Shown here one piece after another: positions 1 through 7,720 of a stretch of 46,203 nucleotides of DNA. How positions within the stretch are numbered: the stretch's first letter is position 1; every line of letters begins with the position of its first letter. The DNA is from Streptomyces sp. YIM 98790. Lineage in GTDB: Bacteria > Actinomycetota > Actinomycetes > Streptomycetales > Streptomycetaceae. The notes under the pieces were generated by a model. The model was given only the letters and a program-made list of their open reading frames with translations, was not told the origin of the DNA and did not search any database. Location: NCBI RefSeq assembly GCF_011421595.1, contig NZ_WTLH01000026.1, forward strand, positions 1 through 46,203. The letters are read 5' to 3'. The translations under genes were made by a program, and so were the position numbers.

Positions 1-1
1 G

Positions 2-241
2 CGGCAGCGGGCGGCCACCGCCGCCGATCTGGCCGCGCTGGCCGCGGCCGAGCGGGCGCTGTCCGGAGCCGCGGCCGGCGAACCGGCGGCCGTGTGCGGC
101 CGGGCCCGGGAGGTGGCCGCGGCACAGGGCGCCCACCTGGTGCGGTGTGCCGTGCCGTGGTCCGGCGCCGCCGATCTGTCCGTGGAGGTCAGGGCCGGTC
201 CGTACCGGGTGCGGGCGCGCTCCCGCGCAGCAGTGCCGTGA
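2..241 (+). CDS. TadE-like protein, Rv3654c family (C-terminal part, cut by window edge)
   Basis: Frame 2 is open from the window edge to the TGA at 239-241 and gives the last 79 residues of a protein. The visible part has an Ala-rich helix (ADLAALAAAERALSG), a Cys-containing segment (CGRAREVAAAQGAHLVRC) and a short beta-rich end (DLSVEVRAG). This is the pattern of Rv3654c-family TadE-like minor pilin proteins of the actinobacterial tad/flp secretion locus, which in Streptomyces and mycobacteria sits next to a DEAD/DEAH helicase. It converges on the helicase gene here and overlaps it by 53 bases. The N-terminal membrane segment lies outside the window, so the family call rests on the tail and the context. 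Confidence 0.7.
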   Translation, partial: RQRAATAADLAALAAAERALSGAAAGEPAAVCGRAREVAAAQGAHLVRCAVPWSGAADLSVEVRAGPYRVRARSRAAVP

Positions 242-2648
242 GCACCCGTATGGCGCCCCGCTTGTGCAGCGGCTCGTTGCCGTTGCCGCACTTGGGGGAC
301 TGGATGCAGGACGGGCAGCCGTGGTCGCACTCGCAGGCGGCGATGGCGTCCCGGGTGGCGGTGAGCCACTCCCTGGCGGTGTGGAAGCCGCGCTCGGCGA
401 AGCCCGCGCCGCCCGGGTGCCCGTCGTGGACGAAGACCGAGGGAAGGAGGGTGTCGGGATGCAGCGCGGTGGAGACGCCGCCGATGTCCCAGCGGTCGCA
501 GGTGGCGAACAGCGGCAGCATGCCGATGGCCGCGTGCTCGGCGGCGTGCAGCGCTCCGGGCAGGAGCTCGGGTCCGATGCCGGCCGCTTCGAGCTGGTCC
601 TCGGTGAGGGTCCACCACACGGCCCGGGTGCGCAGGGTGCGCGGCGGCAGGTCGAGCCTGGTCTCGCCCAGCACCTCGCCGGTGACCAGCCTGCGCCGCA
701 GATAGGACACCACCTGGTGGGTGACCTGCACCGAGCCGAAGCACAGCCGGGCCTCGCCCCAGGGGATCTCCCGCTCGGTCTCCAGCACGCCGATCTCGGT
801 GGTGTCGCGCGGCCAGGTGCTCCACGGCGGGCTGGACTCCTCGACCAGCGCCACATGGCCCGCCAGGTCCAGGTGGCGGACCACGTAGCTGCGGCCCTGG
901 TGGAGGTGGACCGCGCCCTCGTGCACCGCGGTGTGCGCCGCGGCCTGGTCCACGGTGCCCAGCAGCCGCCCGGTGGCCTCCTCGACGACCTGCACCTGCT
1001 CACCGCCGCTGCCGCGGATGTCCACCAGGCCGGCGGGCCGCTCCCGTCTGGTCCAGTACCAGGCGGTGCCCCGGCGGCGCAGCAGGCCCCGCCCCGCCAG
1101 CTTCTCGGCCAGCGCCGCCGCGGACGGCCCGAACAGTGCCAGCCCGTCCCCGGTGAGCGGCACCTCGGCAGCCGCCGCGCACAGGTGCGGCGCCAGGATG
1201 TACGGGTTGGCCGGGTCCAGCACGGTGGACTCCACCGGGCGGCGGAAGAGGGCATCGGGGTGGTGGACCAGATAGGTGTCCAGCGGGTCGTCACGGGCCA
1301 CCAGCACGGCCAGCGCGCCCTGCCGGTGCCGGCCCGCCCGCCCGGCCTGCTGCCACACCGAGGCCCGGGTGCCGGGGTAGCCGGCCAGCAGCACCGCGTC
1401 CAGCCCGGCGACGTCCACGCCCAGCTCCAGGGCGTTGGTGGCGGCCAGCCCCAGCAGGCCGCCGCTGTGCAGGGCGCGCTCCAGGGCGCGGCGCTCCTCC
1501 GGCAGATAGCCGCCCCGGTAGGCGGCGACCCGCCGGCCCAGCGCCGGGTCCCGGCGGCCGAGCTGCTCCTGGGCGATGACCGAGATCAGCTCGGCCCCCC
1601 GGCGGGAGCGGACGAACGCCACGGTGCGCACCCCGTGCCCCACCAGGTCGGTGAGCAGCTCGGCGGCCTCGGCGGTGGCGGTGCGCCGCACCGGGGCGCC
1701 GCGCTCGCCCCGGCCCTCGGTCAGCGGCGGCTCCCAGAGCGCGAAGACCAGTTCGCCGCGCGGCGACCAGTCCTCGGTGATCTCGGTGACCGGCACGCCG
1801 GTGAGGCGCTCGGCGGAGACGGCCGGCTCGGCGGTGGTGGCGGAGGCCAGCAGGAAGGCGGGTTCGGTGCCGTAGTGGGCGCACACCCGGCGCAGCCGCC
1901 GCAGCACCTGGGCCACGTGCGAGCCGAAGACGCCCCGGTAGACGTGGCATTCGTCCACCACCACATAGCGCAGCGAGCGGAGGAAGGAGGACCAGCGGCG
2001 ATGCCCGGGCAGCAGCGAGCGGTGCAGCATGTCCGGGTTGGTGAGCAGCAGATTGGCGTGCCGGCGGGCCCAGGTGCGTTCCTCGGGCGGGGTGTCGCCG
2101 TCGTAGCACACGGCCCGCACGGCGGCCGGTCCCAGCGGCCCGGCCAGGGATTTCACCGCGCGCAGCTGATCGGCGGCGAGCGCCTTGGTGGGAGCCAGGT
2201 AGAGCGCGGTCGCGGTGGGGTGCCCGGTGGTGCCCCCGGCGGTGCCCCGGGCCCGGCGGGCCGCGGCACGCCCGGCGGCGGGGGCGGCTTCCGGGGCGGT
2301 TTCGGGGGTGATGAGGGCGTTGAGCACCGGCACCAGATAGCAGAGCGACTTGCCCGAGGCGGTGCCGGTGGCCACCACCACCGACTCCCCGTCCAGCGCG
2401 CGGGCGACGGCCTCCGCCTGGTGGCGCCAGGGGCGGTCGATGCCGGCCGCCGCCAGGGCCGCGGCCAGATCCGGGTGCACCGTCTCCGGCCAGGGGGAAT
2501 GCCGGGCCGGACGAGCGGGCACATGCTCTGTGTGGGTGACACGTCCCGCGCGTTCGGCGCCGCTGCTCAGACGATCGAGCAGGGCGCGTGGCGCGGGGCG
2601 GACCGCCGCACCGCCGACAGCGGCGGCCGGGGCTTCTTCGTGGGACAT
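189..2648 (-). CDS. DEAD/DEAH-box helicase with DUF1998-type zinc domain (MrfA/YprA-like)
   Basis: Superfamily 2 ATP-dependent DNA helicase of about 819 residues, the usual length for the family. It has a Walker A motif (GTASGKS, about residues 95-101), a DECH box (about 232-235) and a helicase C domain with QQAGRAGR. The C-terminal DUF1998-like part ends with clustered cysteines (CDHGCPSCIQSPKC), the metal-binding signature of MrfA. Bacillus MrfA acts in excision repair of mitomycin C damage; that role is inferred here. The start is set at ATG 2648. Two in-frame GTG codons at 2654 and 2651 are alternatives, and none has a strong Shine-Dalgarno sequence. It is divergent from bldG, so the 2649-2832 gap holds both promoters. 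Confidence 0.9.
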   Translation of the reverse strand: MSHEEAPAAAVGGAAVRPAPRALLDRLSSGAERAGRVTHTEHVPARPARHSPWPETVHPDLAAALAAAGIDRPWRHQAEAVARALDGESVVVATGTASGKSLCYLVPVLNALITPETAPEAAPAAGRAAARRARGTAGGTTGHPTATALYLAPTKALAADQLRAVKSLAGPLGPAAVRAVCYDGDTPPEERTWARRHANLLLTNPDMLHRSLLPGHRRWSSFLRSLRYVVVDECHVYRGVFGSHVAQVLRRLRRVCAHYGTEPAFLLASATTAEPAVSAERLTGVPVTEITEDWSPRGELVFALWEPPLTEGRGERGAPVRRTATAEAAELLTDLVGHGVRTVAFVRSRRGAELISVIAQEQLGRRDPALGRRVAAYRGGYLPEERRALERALHSGGLLGLAATNALELGVDVAGLDAVLLAGYPGTRASVWQQAGRAGRHRQGALAVLVARDDPLDTYLVHHPDALFRRPVESTVLDPANPYILAPHLCAAAAEVPLTGDGLALFGPSAAALAEKLAGRGLLRRRGTAWYWTRRERPAGLVDIRGSGGEQVQVVEEATGRLLGTVDQAAAHTAVHEGAVHLHQGRSYVVRHLDLAGHVALVEESSPPWSTWPRDTTEIGVLETEREIPWGEARLCFGSVQVTHQVVSYLRRRLVTGEVLGETRLDLPPRTLRTRAVWWTLTEDQLEAAGIGPELLPGALHAAEHAAIGMLPLFATCDRWDIGGVSTALHPDTLLPSVFVHDGHPGGAGFAERGFHTAREWLTATRDAIAACECDHGCPSCIQSPKCGNGNEPLHKRGAIRVLTALLRGSAPAPGTDRP

Positions 2649-2832
2649 CACCACGAGTGTGGCACCCGGCTCTGCCAGGTGTGGTTGTCACCGGTCCGAC
2701 GGACAATGGCGCTAAGTCGTCGTCCCGGACCGGCGGTAAGTGATTGAATGCCATCGCGGCTGCCGAATCCGTCCCCGTGCCGCGCGGGGTCTTGCCGGGC
2801 GACCGTACGTTGGCTGAGGTGCTGGAGGTTCC

Positions 2833-3174
2833 GTGGACCTGTCCCTGTCGACCCGTTCCGTTGGCGACCGGACGGTCGTCGAGGTAGGCGGCGAGATTGA
2901 CGTTTACACCGCGCCCAAGCTGCGCGAACAGCTGGTCGAGCTGGTGAACGAGGGCAACCATCACCTTGTGGTGGACATGGAGCGGGTCGATTTCCTCGAC
3001 TCCACGGGCCTCGGTGTGCTGGTCGGCGGGCTGAAGCGGGTGCGGGCCCAGGAGGGGTCGCTGCGTCTGGTGTGCAACCAGGAGCGCATCCTGAAGATCT
3101 TCCGGATCACCGGTCTGACCAAGGTCTTCCCCATCCACGCCACGGTGGACGAAGCCGTCTCGGCGACCGACTGA
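2833..3174 (+). CDS. bldG: Anti-sigma factor antagonist BldG
   Basis: STAS-domain protein of 113 residues, nearly identical to remembered BldG from S. coelicolor. BldG is an RsbV/SpoIIAA-type antagonist that binds ATP-dependent anti-sigma factors and is required for aerial hyphae and antibiotic production. The conserved phosphorylatable serine is Ser57 in [11 protein letters not shown]. The start is GTG 2833, with GGAGG at 2823-2827 at good spacing. The gene for its likely partner anti-sigma factor begins 238 bases downstream, with a hairpin in between. In S. coelicolor bldG is made both as a single-gene transcript and with the downstream gene, and the layout here fits that. Confidence 0.97.
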   Translation: MDLSLSTRSVGDRTVVEVGGEIDVYTAPKLREQLVELVNEGNHHLVVDMERVDFLDSTGLGVLVGGLKRVRAQEGSLRLVCNQERILKIFRITGLTKVFPIHATVDEAVSATD

Positions 3175-3193
3175 CCCGGCCGTCCGGCCGCCG

Positions 3194-3226
3194 CCCCCCG
3201 CGCGCCGTGCAGGCGCGCGAGGGGGG
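3194..3226 (+). terminator. Hairpin between bldG and the anti-sigma gene
   Basis: Arms 3194-3206 and 3212-3226 form a 13-bp GC stem with one bulged A (3220) and a five-base loop. There is no T run. It lies 20 bases after the bldG stop and could work as a partial terminator, giving more bldG than anti-sigma transcript. Confidence 0.6.
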
Positions 3227-3412
3227 AGCCCGCCCGACCGGGCACGCCGCCTGTGCACGCCGAGCGGCGGTCGGCCCGGCCGGGAGGTGGGCCCTGCGCC
3301 GGACCAGAATCACCAACGCTGCGACACAAGCATCACCCGGATGCCGCTCCAGGCCCGTCCGTACCCGGCCGGCCGCCGGGGCGGCATCCGGACGCCGACC
3401 TGGAGGGGAATC

Positions 3413-3838
3413 ATGGCCACCGTCGAACTGCGCTTCAGCGCCTCTCCGGAGCATGTACGGACCGCACGGCTGGTGGCCGCGGCGGTGGCCCGCCGCGCCG
3501 GGGTGGACGAGTCGGTCCTGGACGAGCTGAGGCTGGCGGTCGGCGAGGCCTGCAGCCGGGCCGTGGGCCTGCACGCGGTGCACGGCCTGACCACGCCGGT
3601 GCGGGTGACCCTGAGCGAGGGCGAGACGGCGTTCTCCATCGAAGTGGGGGACGACGCGCCGCTGCCCGGCGCGGCGGCCCCCGGCGGCCCGGCCGCCGGG
3701 CAGTCCGGGGAGGGCGAGGCGGACGAGCTGGGCCTGGCGGTGATCCGCGGCCTGGTGGACGATCTGGAGGTCACCTCGGACGCGCGCGGCGGGCTGATCC
3801 GGATGAGCTGGCCCGCCAAGCCGCCCACCCTGACCTGA
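3413..3838 (+). CDS. RsbW-like ATP-binding anti-sigma factor (SCO3548-like)
   Basis: A 141-residue protein with the histidine-kinase-like ATPase fold used by anti-sigma factors of the RsbW/SpoIIAB type. Its N-box region is DELRLAVGEACSRAV (Glu plus helix; the usual Asn is replaced in this subfamily). There is an Ala/Gly/Pro-rich linker near residues 80-103, and the end is ELGLAVIRGLVDDLEV. Start ATG 3413 has GGAGGGG at 3402-3408; the longer open frame to 3287 lacks a ribosome site. By family and position it should bind BldG and a sigma factor in a partner-switching circuit. Which sigma factor it controls cannot be read from the sequence. Confidence 0.88.
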   Translation: MATVELRFSASPEHVRTARLVAAAVARRAGVDESVLDELRLAVGEACSRAVGLHAVHGLTTPVRVTLSEGETAFSIEVGDDAPLPGAAAPGGPAAGQSGEGEADELGLAVIRGLVDDLEVTSDARGGLIRMSWPAKPPTLT

Positions 3839-4030
3839 CCCCCGGGCGGGTCCCGGCCCGGCTCCCGGCCCGGCTCCCGCCCGTTCCACGGCCCGCCCGC
3901 CCACCCTCCTGCACACCCCGGCGACGGCGACGCCGGGGCGGCCGACGGGGGCCCGTCACGCTCCGGCCATCCTTCCGGCCCCCGCCGTCGCCGTCCGGTC
4001 CTCTCCGGGCCTGCGTGCCGCGGCAGAGGC

Positions 4031-4159
4031 ATGCCGCGTGTGCATGAACCAAGCCGTGCTGCGGTGCGCCTGTTTGACTCCCTGAATCCCGACGACCAGG
4101 GAGTTTTTGCGTTGTGGATCTTTTTCGTGATCACTCGTCCGGCTGAACCACATGAATAA
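4031..4159 (+). CDS. Possible 42-residue small protein
   Basis: An ATG at 4031 opens a frame to TAA 4157-4159. The product has a charged N-terminus (MPRVHEPSRAAVRLFDS) followed by a hydrophobic stretch (GVFALWIFFVIT), so it could be a small membrane protein. The terminator-like hairpin at 4077-4108 would lie inside it. There is no clear ribosome site at proper spacing. A shorter overlapping frame at 4043-4084 encodes 13 residues and ends in the left arm of that hairpin. Neither frame is secure. Confidence 0.22.
   Translation: MPRVHEPSRAAVRLFDSLNPDDQGVFALWIFFVITRPAEPHE
4077..4108 (+). terminator. Intrinsic-terminator-like hairpin upstream of hppA
   Basis: Perfect 8-bp arms ACTCCCTG (4077-4084) and CAGGGAGT (4097-4104) enclose a 12-base loop, and five T bases run from 4104 to 4108. 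This is a classic intrinsic terminator shape, uncommon in Streptomyces. It could end the bldG/anti-sigma transcript or attenuate hppA. A T run follows only on the plus strand. Confidence 0.6.
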
Positions 4160-4294
4160 TGATGGAGCTTTTCGTAACTCCATCCGCCCTTCCGGTATTC
4201 GCTCTGGTCTTTGCCAGTGAATTGCCCTACGTGGCCCCTGTCTGAATTCGGGTCCTCTCTCTACACTCCGGCCACACCTGTGTGTACTGGAGCA

Positions 4295-4320
4295 GCCCGA
4301 GCGTCAAGCCCGAGCGTCAA
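4295..4320 (+). repeat. Perfect tandem 13-mer just upstream of the hppA ribosome site
   Basis: GCCCGAGCGTCAA occurs twice back to back (4295-4307 and 4308-4320) and is followed at once by the GGAGG of hppA (4321-4325). It may be a recent slippage duplication or a two-site regulatory element in the leader. Confidence 0.85.
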
Positions 4321-4330
4321 GGAGGACGAA

Positions 4331-6778
4331 ATGGTGGGGTCACCAACCCCCCTGGGGAGTCTCACCGGGGCAGCGTCAGCAGCCGAGCTCACTAGCGGTA
4401 ACCGTGTACTGGTCCTGGTCATCGCGGTGATCGCCGCGGCAGCCCTGGCACTCGCCGTGGTTCTGGTCAGGCAGGTCCTGACCGCGGACGAGGGCACCGA
4501 CAGCATGAAGCAGATCGCCGCCGGCGTGCAGGAAGGCGCGAACGCCTACCTCGCCCGGCAGTTGCGCACCGTCTCCGTCTTCGCGGTGATCGTGGTGTTT
4601 CTGCTCCTTCTCCTTCCCGCCGACGACTGGAATGAGCGCATCGGCAGGTCACTCTTCTTCGTGATCGGCGCCGCATTCTCCGCGGGCACCGGCTACCTGG
4701 GAATGTGGCTGGCGGTGCGCAGCAATGTGCGGGTGGCCGCGGCCGCCCGCGAGGCCAATCCTTCCTCCGACGGCTCGGAATCCTCTCCCGCCGCAGTCGA
4801 GGCCGTCCGCCACAAGGCCATGAAGATCGCTTTCCGCACCGGCGGCGTGGTCGGCATGTGCACCGTCGGCCTCGGCCTGCTCGGCGCCACCTGCGTGGTG
4901 CTGGTCTACGCCGCCGACGCGCCCAAGGTGCTGGAGGGCTTCGGCCTGGGCGCCGCGCTGATCGCGATGTTCATGCGGGTCGGCGGCGGCATCTTCACCA
5001 AGGCCGCGGACGTCGGCGCCGACCTGGTGGGCAAGGTCGAGCAGGGCATCCCGGAGGACGACCCGCGCAACGCCGCCACCATCGCGGACAACGTCGGCGA
5101 CAACGTCGGCGACTGCGCCGGCATGGCGGCCGACCTGTTCGAGTCCTACGCCGTCACCCTGGTCGCCGCGCTGATCCTGGGCTCGGTGGCGTTCGGCGAC
5201 GCCGGCCTGGCCTTCCCGCTGCTGGTGCCCGCCATCGGGGTGCTCACCGCCATGCTCGGCATCTTCGTGGTGCAGCCGCGCGCCGGCGACCGCACCTCGA
5301 TGACCGCCATCAACCGCGGCTTCTTCATCTCCGCGGGCGTCTCCCTGGTGCTGGTGGCGATCGCCGCCTTCGTCTACCTGCCCGGCACCTTCGCCGAGCT
5401 GACCGGCGCCTCCGAGGAGATCCTCGGCCACGACGCCGACCCGCGCTGGTTCGCCCTGGCCTCGGTCGCCATCGGCATCCTGCTGGCCGCGGTGATCCAG
5501 CAGCTCACCGGCTACTTCACCGAGCCGTCCCGGCGCCCGGTGCGGGACATCGGCAAGACCTCCCGCACCGGCCCGGCCACCGTGGTGCTCTCCGGCTTCT
5601 CCCTCGGCCTGGAGTCCGCGGTGTACACCGCGCTGCTGGTGGCGCTCGGCGTCTACGCGGCCTTCGCGCTGGCCGGCGGCACCATCATGCTGTCGCTGTT
5701 CGCGGTGGCGCTGGCCGGCACCGGGCTGCTCACCACGGTCGGCGTGATCGTCGCCATGGACACCTTCGGGCCGGTGGCCGACAACGCGCAGGGCATCGCC
5801 GAGATGTCCGGCGACGTGCACGGCGGCGGCGCCCAGGTGCTGACCGACCTGGACGCGGTCGGCAACACCACCAAGGCGGTCACCAAGGGCATCGCCATCA
5901 CCACCGCGGTGCTGGCCGCCGCCGCGCTGTTCGGCTCCTACCAGGACGCCGTCATCGAGGCGGTGCGCGACGCCCAGCTCACCGCCTCGCAGATCGCCGA
6001 CGAGACCGGCCTGTCGCTGGACATCTCCTACCCCAGCAACCTGGTGGGCCTGATCATCGGCGCCTCCGTGGTGTTCCTGTTCTCCGGGCTGGCGATCAAC
6101 GCCGTCTCCCGCTCCGCCGGCTCGGTGGTCTACGAGGTGCGGCGCCAGTTCCGCGAACACCCCGGGATCATGGACTACTCGGAGAAGCCGCAGTACGGCA
6201 GGGTGGTCGACATCTGCACCCGGGACTCGCTGCGCGAGCTGGCCACCCCCGGCCTGCTGGCGGTGATGGCGCCCATCGCGGTCGGCTTCGGCCTGGGCAT
6301 CGGCGCGCTGGGCGCCTACCTGGCGGGCGCGATCGGCACCGGCATCCTGATGGCCGTGCTGCTCGCCAACTCCGGCGGCGCCTGGGACAACGCCAAGAAG
6401 CTGGTGGAGGACGGGCACCACGGCGGCAAGGGCAGCGAGGCGCACGCCGCCACCGTCATCGGCGACACCGTCGGCGACCCGTTCAAGGACACCGCCGGCC
6501 CGGCCATCAACCCGCTGCTGAAGGTGATGAACCTGGTGGCGCTGCTGATCGCCCCGGCGGTGGTGGCGCTCTCCTACGGCGACGACGCCAGCGCGCCGCT
6601 GCGCGGCCTGATCGCCGGTCTGGCCGTGGTGATCATCGTGGGCGCGGTCTACGCCTCCAAGCGGCGGGACATCACGGTCGGCGACGACAACCCCGAGGAC
6701 GGGGCGGAGCCGCCCGGCGGCGGCACGGGCCCCGGGAACGCCGCCCGGGCCGTGGCCGGGCCGGCCGGAAAGGAGTAG
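4331..6778 (+). CDS. hppA: K+-independent proton-translocating pyrophosphatase
   Basis: Membrane pyrophosphatase of 815 residues with about 16 hydrophobic segments. It hydrolyses pyrophosphate and pumps protons across the membrane. The substrate-site signatures are present: DVGADLVGKVE from about residue 227, then DNVGDNVGDCAGMAADLFE from about residue 253. In the GNTTKAVTKG motif the fifth residue is Lys515, which marks the potassium-independent subfamily. The C-terminal tail is a Gly/Pro/Asp-rich stretch of about 40 residues, probably cytoplasmic. Start ATG 4331 has AAGGAGG immediately upstream; the earlier in-frame ATG at 4211 has none. Confidence 0.96.
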   Translation: MVGSPTPLGSLTGAASAAELTSGNRVLVLVIAVIAAAALALAVVLVRQVLTADEGTDSMKQIAAGVQEGANAYLARQLRTVSVFAVIVVFLLLLLPADDWNERIGRSLFFVIGAAFSAGTGYLGMWLAVRSNVRVAAAAREANPSSDGSESSPAAVEAVRHKAMKIAFRTGGVVGMCTVGLGLLGATCVVLVYAADAPKVLEGFGLGAALIAMFMRVGGGIFTKAADVGADLVGKVEQGIPEDDPRNAATIADNVGDNVGDCAGMAADLFESYAVTLVAALILGSVAFGDAGLAFPLLVPAIGVLTAMLGIFVVQPRAGDRTSMTAINRGFFISAGVSLVLVAIAAFVYLPGTFAELTGASEEILGHDADPRWFALASVAIGILLAAVIQQLTGYFTEPSRRPVRDIGKTSRTGPATVVLSGFSLGLESAVYTALLVALGVYAAFALAGGTIMLSLFAVALAGTGLLTTVGVIVAMDTFGPVADNAQGIAEMSGDVHGGGAQVLTDLDAVGNTTKAVTKGIAITTAVLAAAALFGSYQDAVIEAVRDAQLTASQIADETGLSLDISYPSNLVGLIIGASVVFLFSGLAINAVSRSAGSVVYEVRRQFREHPGIMDYSEKPQYGRVVDICTRDSLRELATPGLLAVMAPIAVGFGLGIGALGAYLAGAIGTGILMAVLLANSGGAWDNAKKLVEDGHHGGKGSEAHAATVIGDTVGDPFKDTAGPAINPLLKVMNLVALLIAPAVVALSYGDDASAPLRGLIAGLAVVIIVGAVYASKRRDITVGDDNPEDGAEPPGGGTGPGNAARAVAGPAGKE

Positions 6779-6851
6779 CCCCGGGCCGCGGGCGCCCGCC
6801 CGGTGCCGGAGACCTCCGCTCCGTGCCGGGCGGTCGACATCGAGTGACGAG

Positions 6852-6894
6852 CGCCGGGCGGGCGGTGTGCCGATGGCACGCCGCCCGCCCGGCG
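6852..6894 (+). terminator. Terminator after hppA
   Basis: Twenty-base arms (6852-6871 and 6875-6894) pair fully, with one G-T wobble, around a three-base loop. There is no T run, as is common in Streptomyces. It separates hppA from the lipoprotein gene. Confidence 0.8.
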
Positions 6895-6936
6895 GTGCTA
6901 GGTTCCGGGGCCGAACCGGCAGAAGGGACCGAAACG

Positions 6937-7677
6937 GTGAAGAAGAAGCTCGCGACGGGGGTGTCCGGCTGGCTCTCCGCCTGCATGCTGCTCGTCCTGA
7001 CCCTCACCGGGTGTTCGGACGACAGCGCGGGGAAGCGCGAGGCATGGGCCCGTACCTTCTGCGATCTGCGGCAGCCGCAGGCGGAGAAGATCGCCGCCGC
7101 CCACCGGTCGATCGCCGAGGTCAGCGAACGGGAGGACGCCACCCCGGAGGAGGTCAAGGAGGTCGACGTCCAGGCCTACCAGGACCTCTCCGAGGCCTAT
7201 GCGGCGCTCTCCGACGCGCTCGGCGAGGCCGGTGACCCGCCGGTGGAGGACGGTGCCCAGCTGCGCGAGGACGCCCAGGGCGAGCTGCAGGCCCTCTCCG
7301 ACGCGTACGAGGGGCTCCAGTCCGTGGCGGAGGAGCTGGACACCTCGGACCGCGCCAAGTTCGCCGAGGGCCTGCGGGAGCTGGCGGGCAAGGTGGAGGA
7401 GCTGACCCGGTCCGGGGACGCGGCGCTGAGCGAGCTCCAGTCCGGCCGGCTGGGCGAGGCGCTGGCCGCACAGCCGAGCTGCCAGACCCCCACCCCGGGC
7501 CCGCCGGACACCGGGGACACCGGGGACACCGGGGACACCGAGGGCACCGGGGACAGCGAGGGCTCGGCGGACACCGAGGGCTCCGGGAACGGCGGGGACG
7601 GCGGGGACGATGCGGCCCGGGACGAATCCGAGGAGGACCCGGAGAGCGGGGAGAGCGCCGGGAACGGGCAGGGGTGA
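6937..7677 (+). CDS. Secreted lipoprotein of unknown function
   Basis: Start GTG 6937 with AGAAGGGA eight bases upstream; product 246 residues. The N-terminus is KKK, then a hydrophobic core and the lipobox LTGC with the lipidated cysteine at residue 26. Residues 35-180 are rich in Ala, Glu and Leu in helical patterns and contain two more cysteines (Cys42 and one near the end of the helical part), which could form a disulfide. The last 60 residues are a disordered acidic Gly/Asp/Thr/Glu tail with GDT repeats. The protein probably sits on the outer face of the membrane. I do not recognise a named family. Confidence 0.82.
   Translation: MKKKLATGVSGWLSACMLLVLTLTGCSDDSAGKREAWARTFCDLRQPQAEKIAAAHRSIAEVSEREDATPEEVKEVDVQAYQDLSEAYAALSDALGEAGDPPVEDGAQLREDAQGELQALSDAYEGLQSVAEELDTSDRAKFAEGLRELAGKVEELTRSGDAALSELQSGRLGEALAAQPSCQTPTPGPPDTGDTGDTGDTEGTGDSEGSADTEGSGNGGDGGDDAARDESEEDPESGESAGNGQG
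7506..7541 (+). repeat. Nine-base tandem repeat encoding GDT units
   Basis: GGACACCGG-type units repeat four times in frame and encode the (GDT)n part of the lipoprotein tail. Degenerate copies continue downstream. Copy number is likely to vary between strains. Confidence 0.75.
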
Positions 7678-7720
7678 CCGGCACGGAAGGGAGAGCCCCT
7701 TCCGGGGCGAGGATGGACCT

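Larger units (their letters stand above)
3839..4330 (+). other. 492-base gap ahead of hppA
   Basis: The first 180 bases are low-complexity GC sequence after the anti-sigma gene. From about 4030 the base composition drops. This part holds a small open frame, a perfect hairpin followed by a T run (4077-4108), and a perfect tandem duplication just before the hppA ribosome site. The hppA promoter must lie here, but no convincing -35/-10 pair stands out; TACACT at 4262-4267 is the best -10-like hexamer. Confidence 0.5.

Noticed and set aside
147..2747. Plus-strand open frame of 866 codons opposite the helicase
   Set aside because: It is antisense to a clear DEAD-box helicase with all motifs. Long frames on the other strand are expected at this GC content, and its product is Gly/Arg/Gln-rich without any family pattern.
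4649..6445. Minus-strand frame of about 600 codons inside hppA
   Set aside because: Shadow of the pyrophosphatase; the product is a His/Gly/Gln-rich low-complexity chain.
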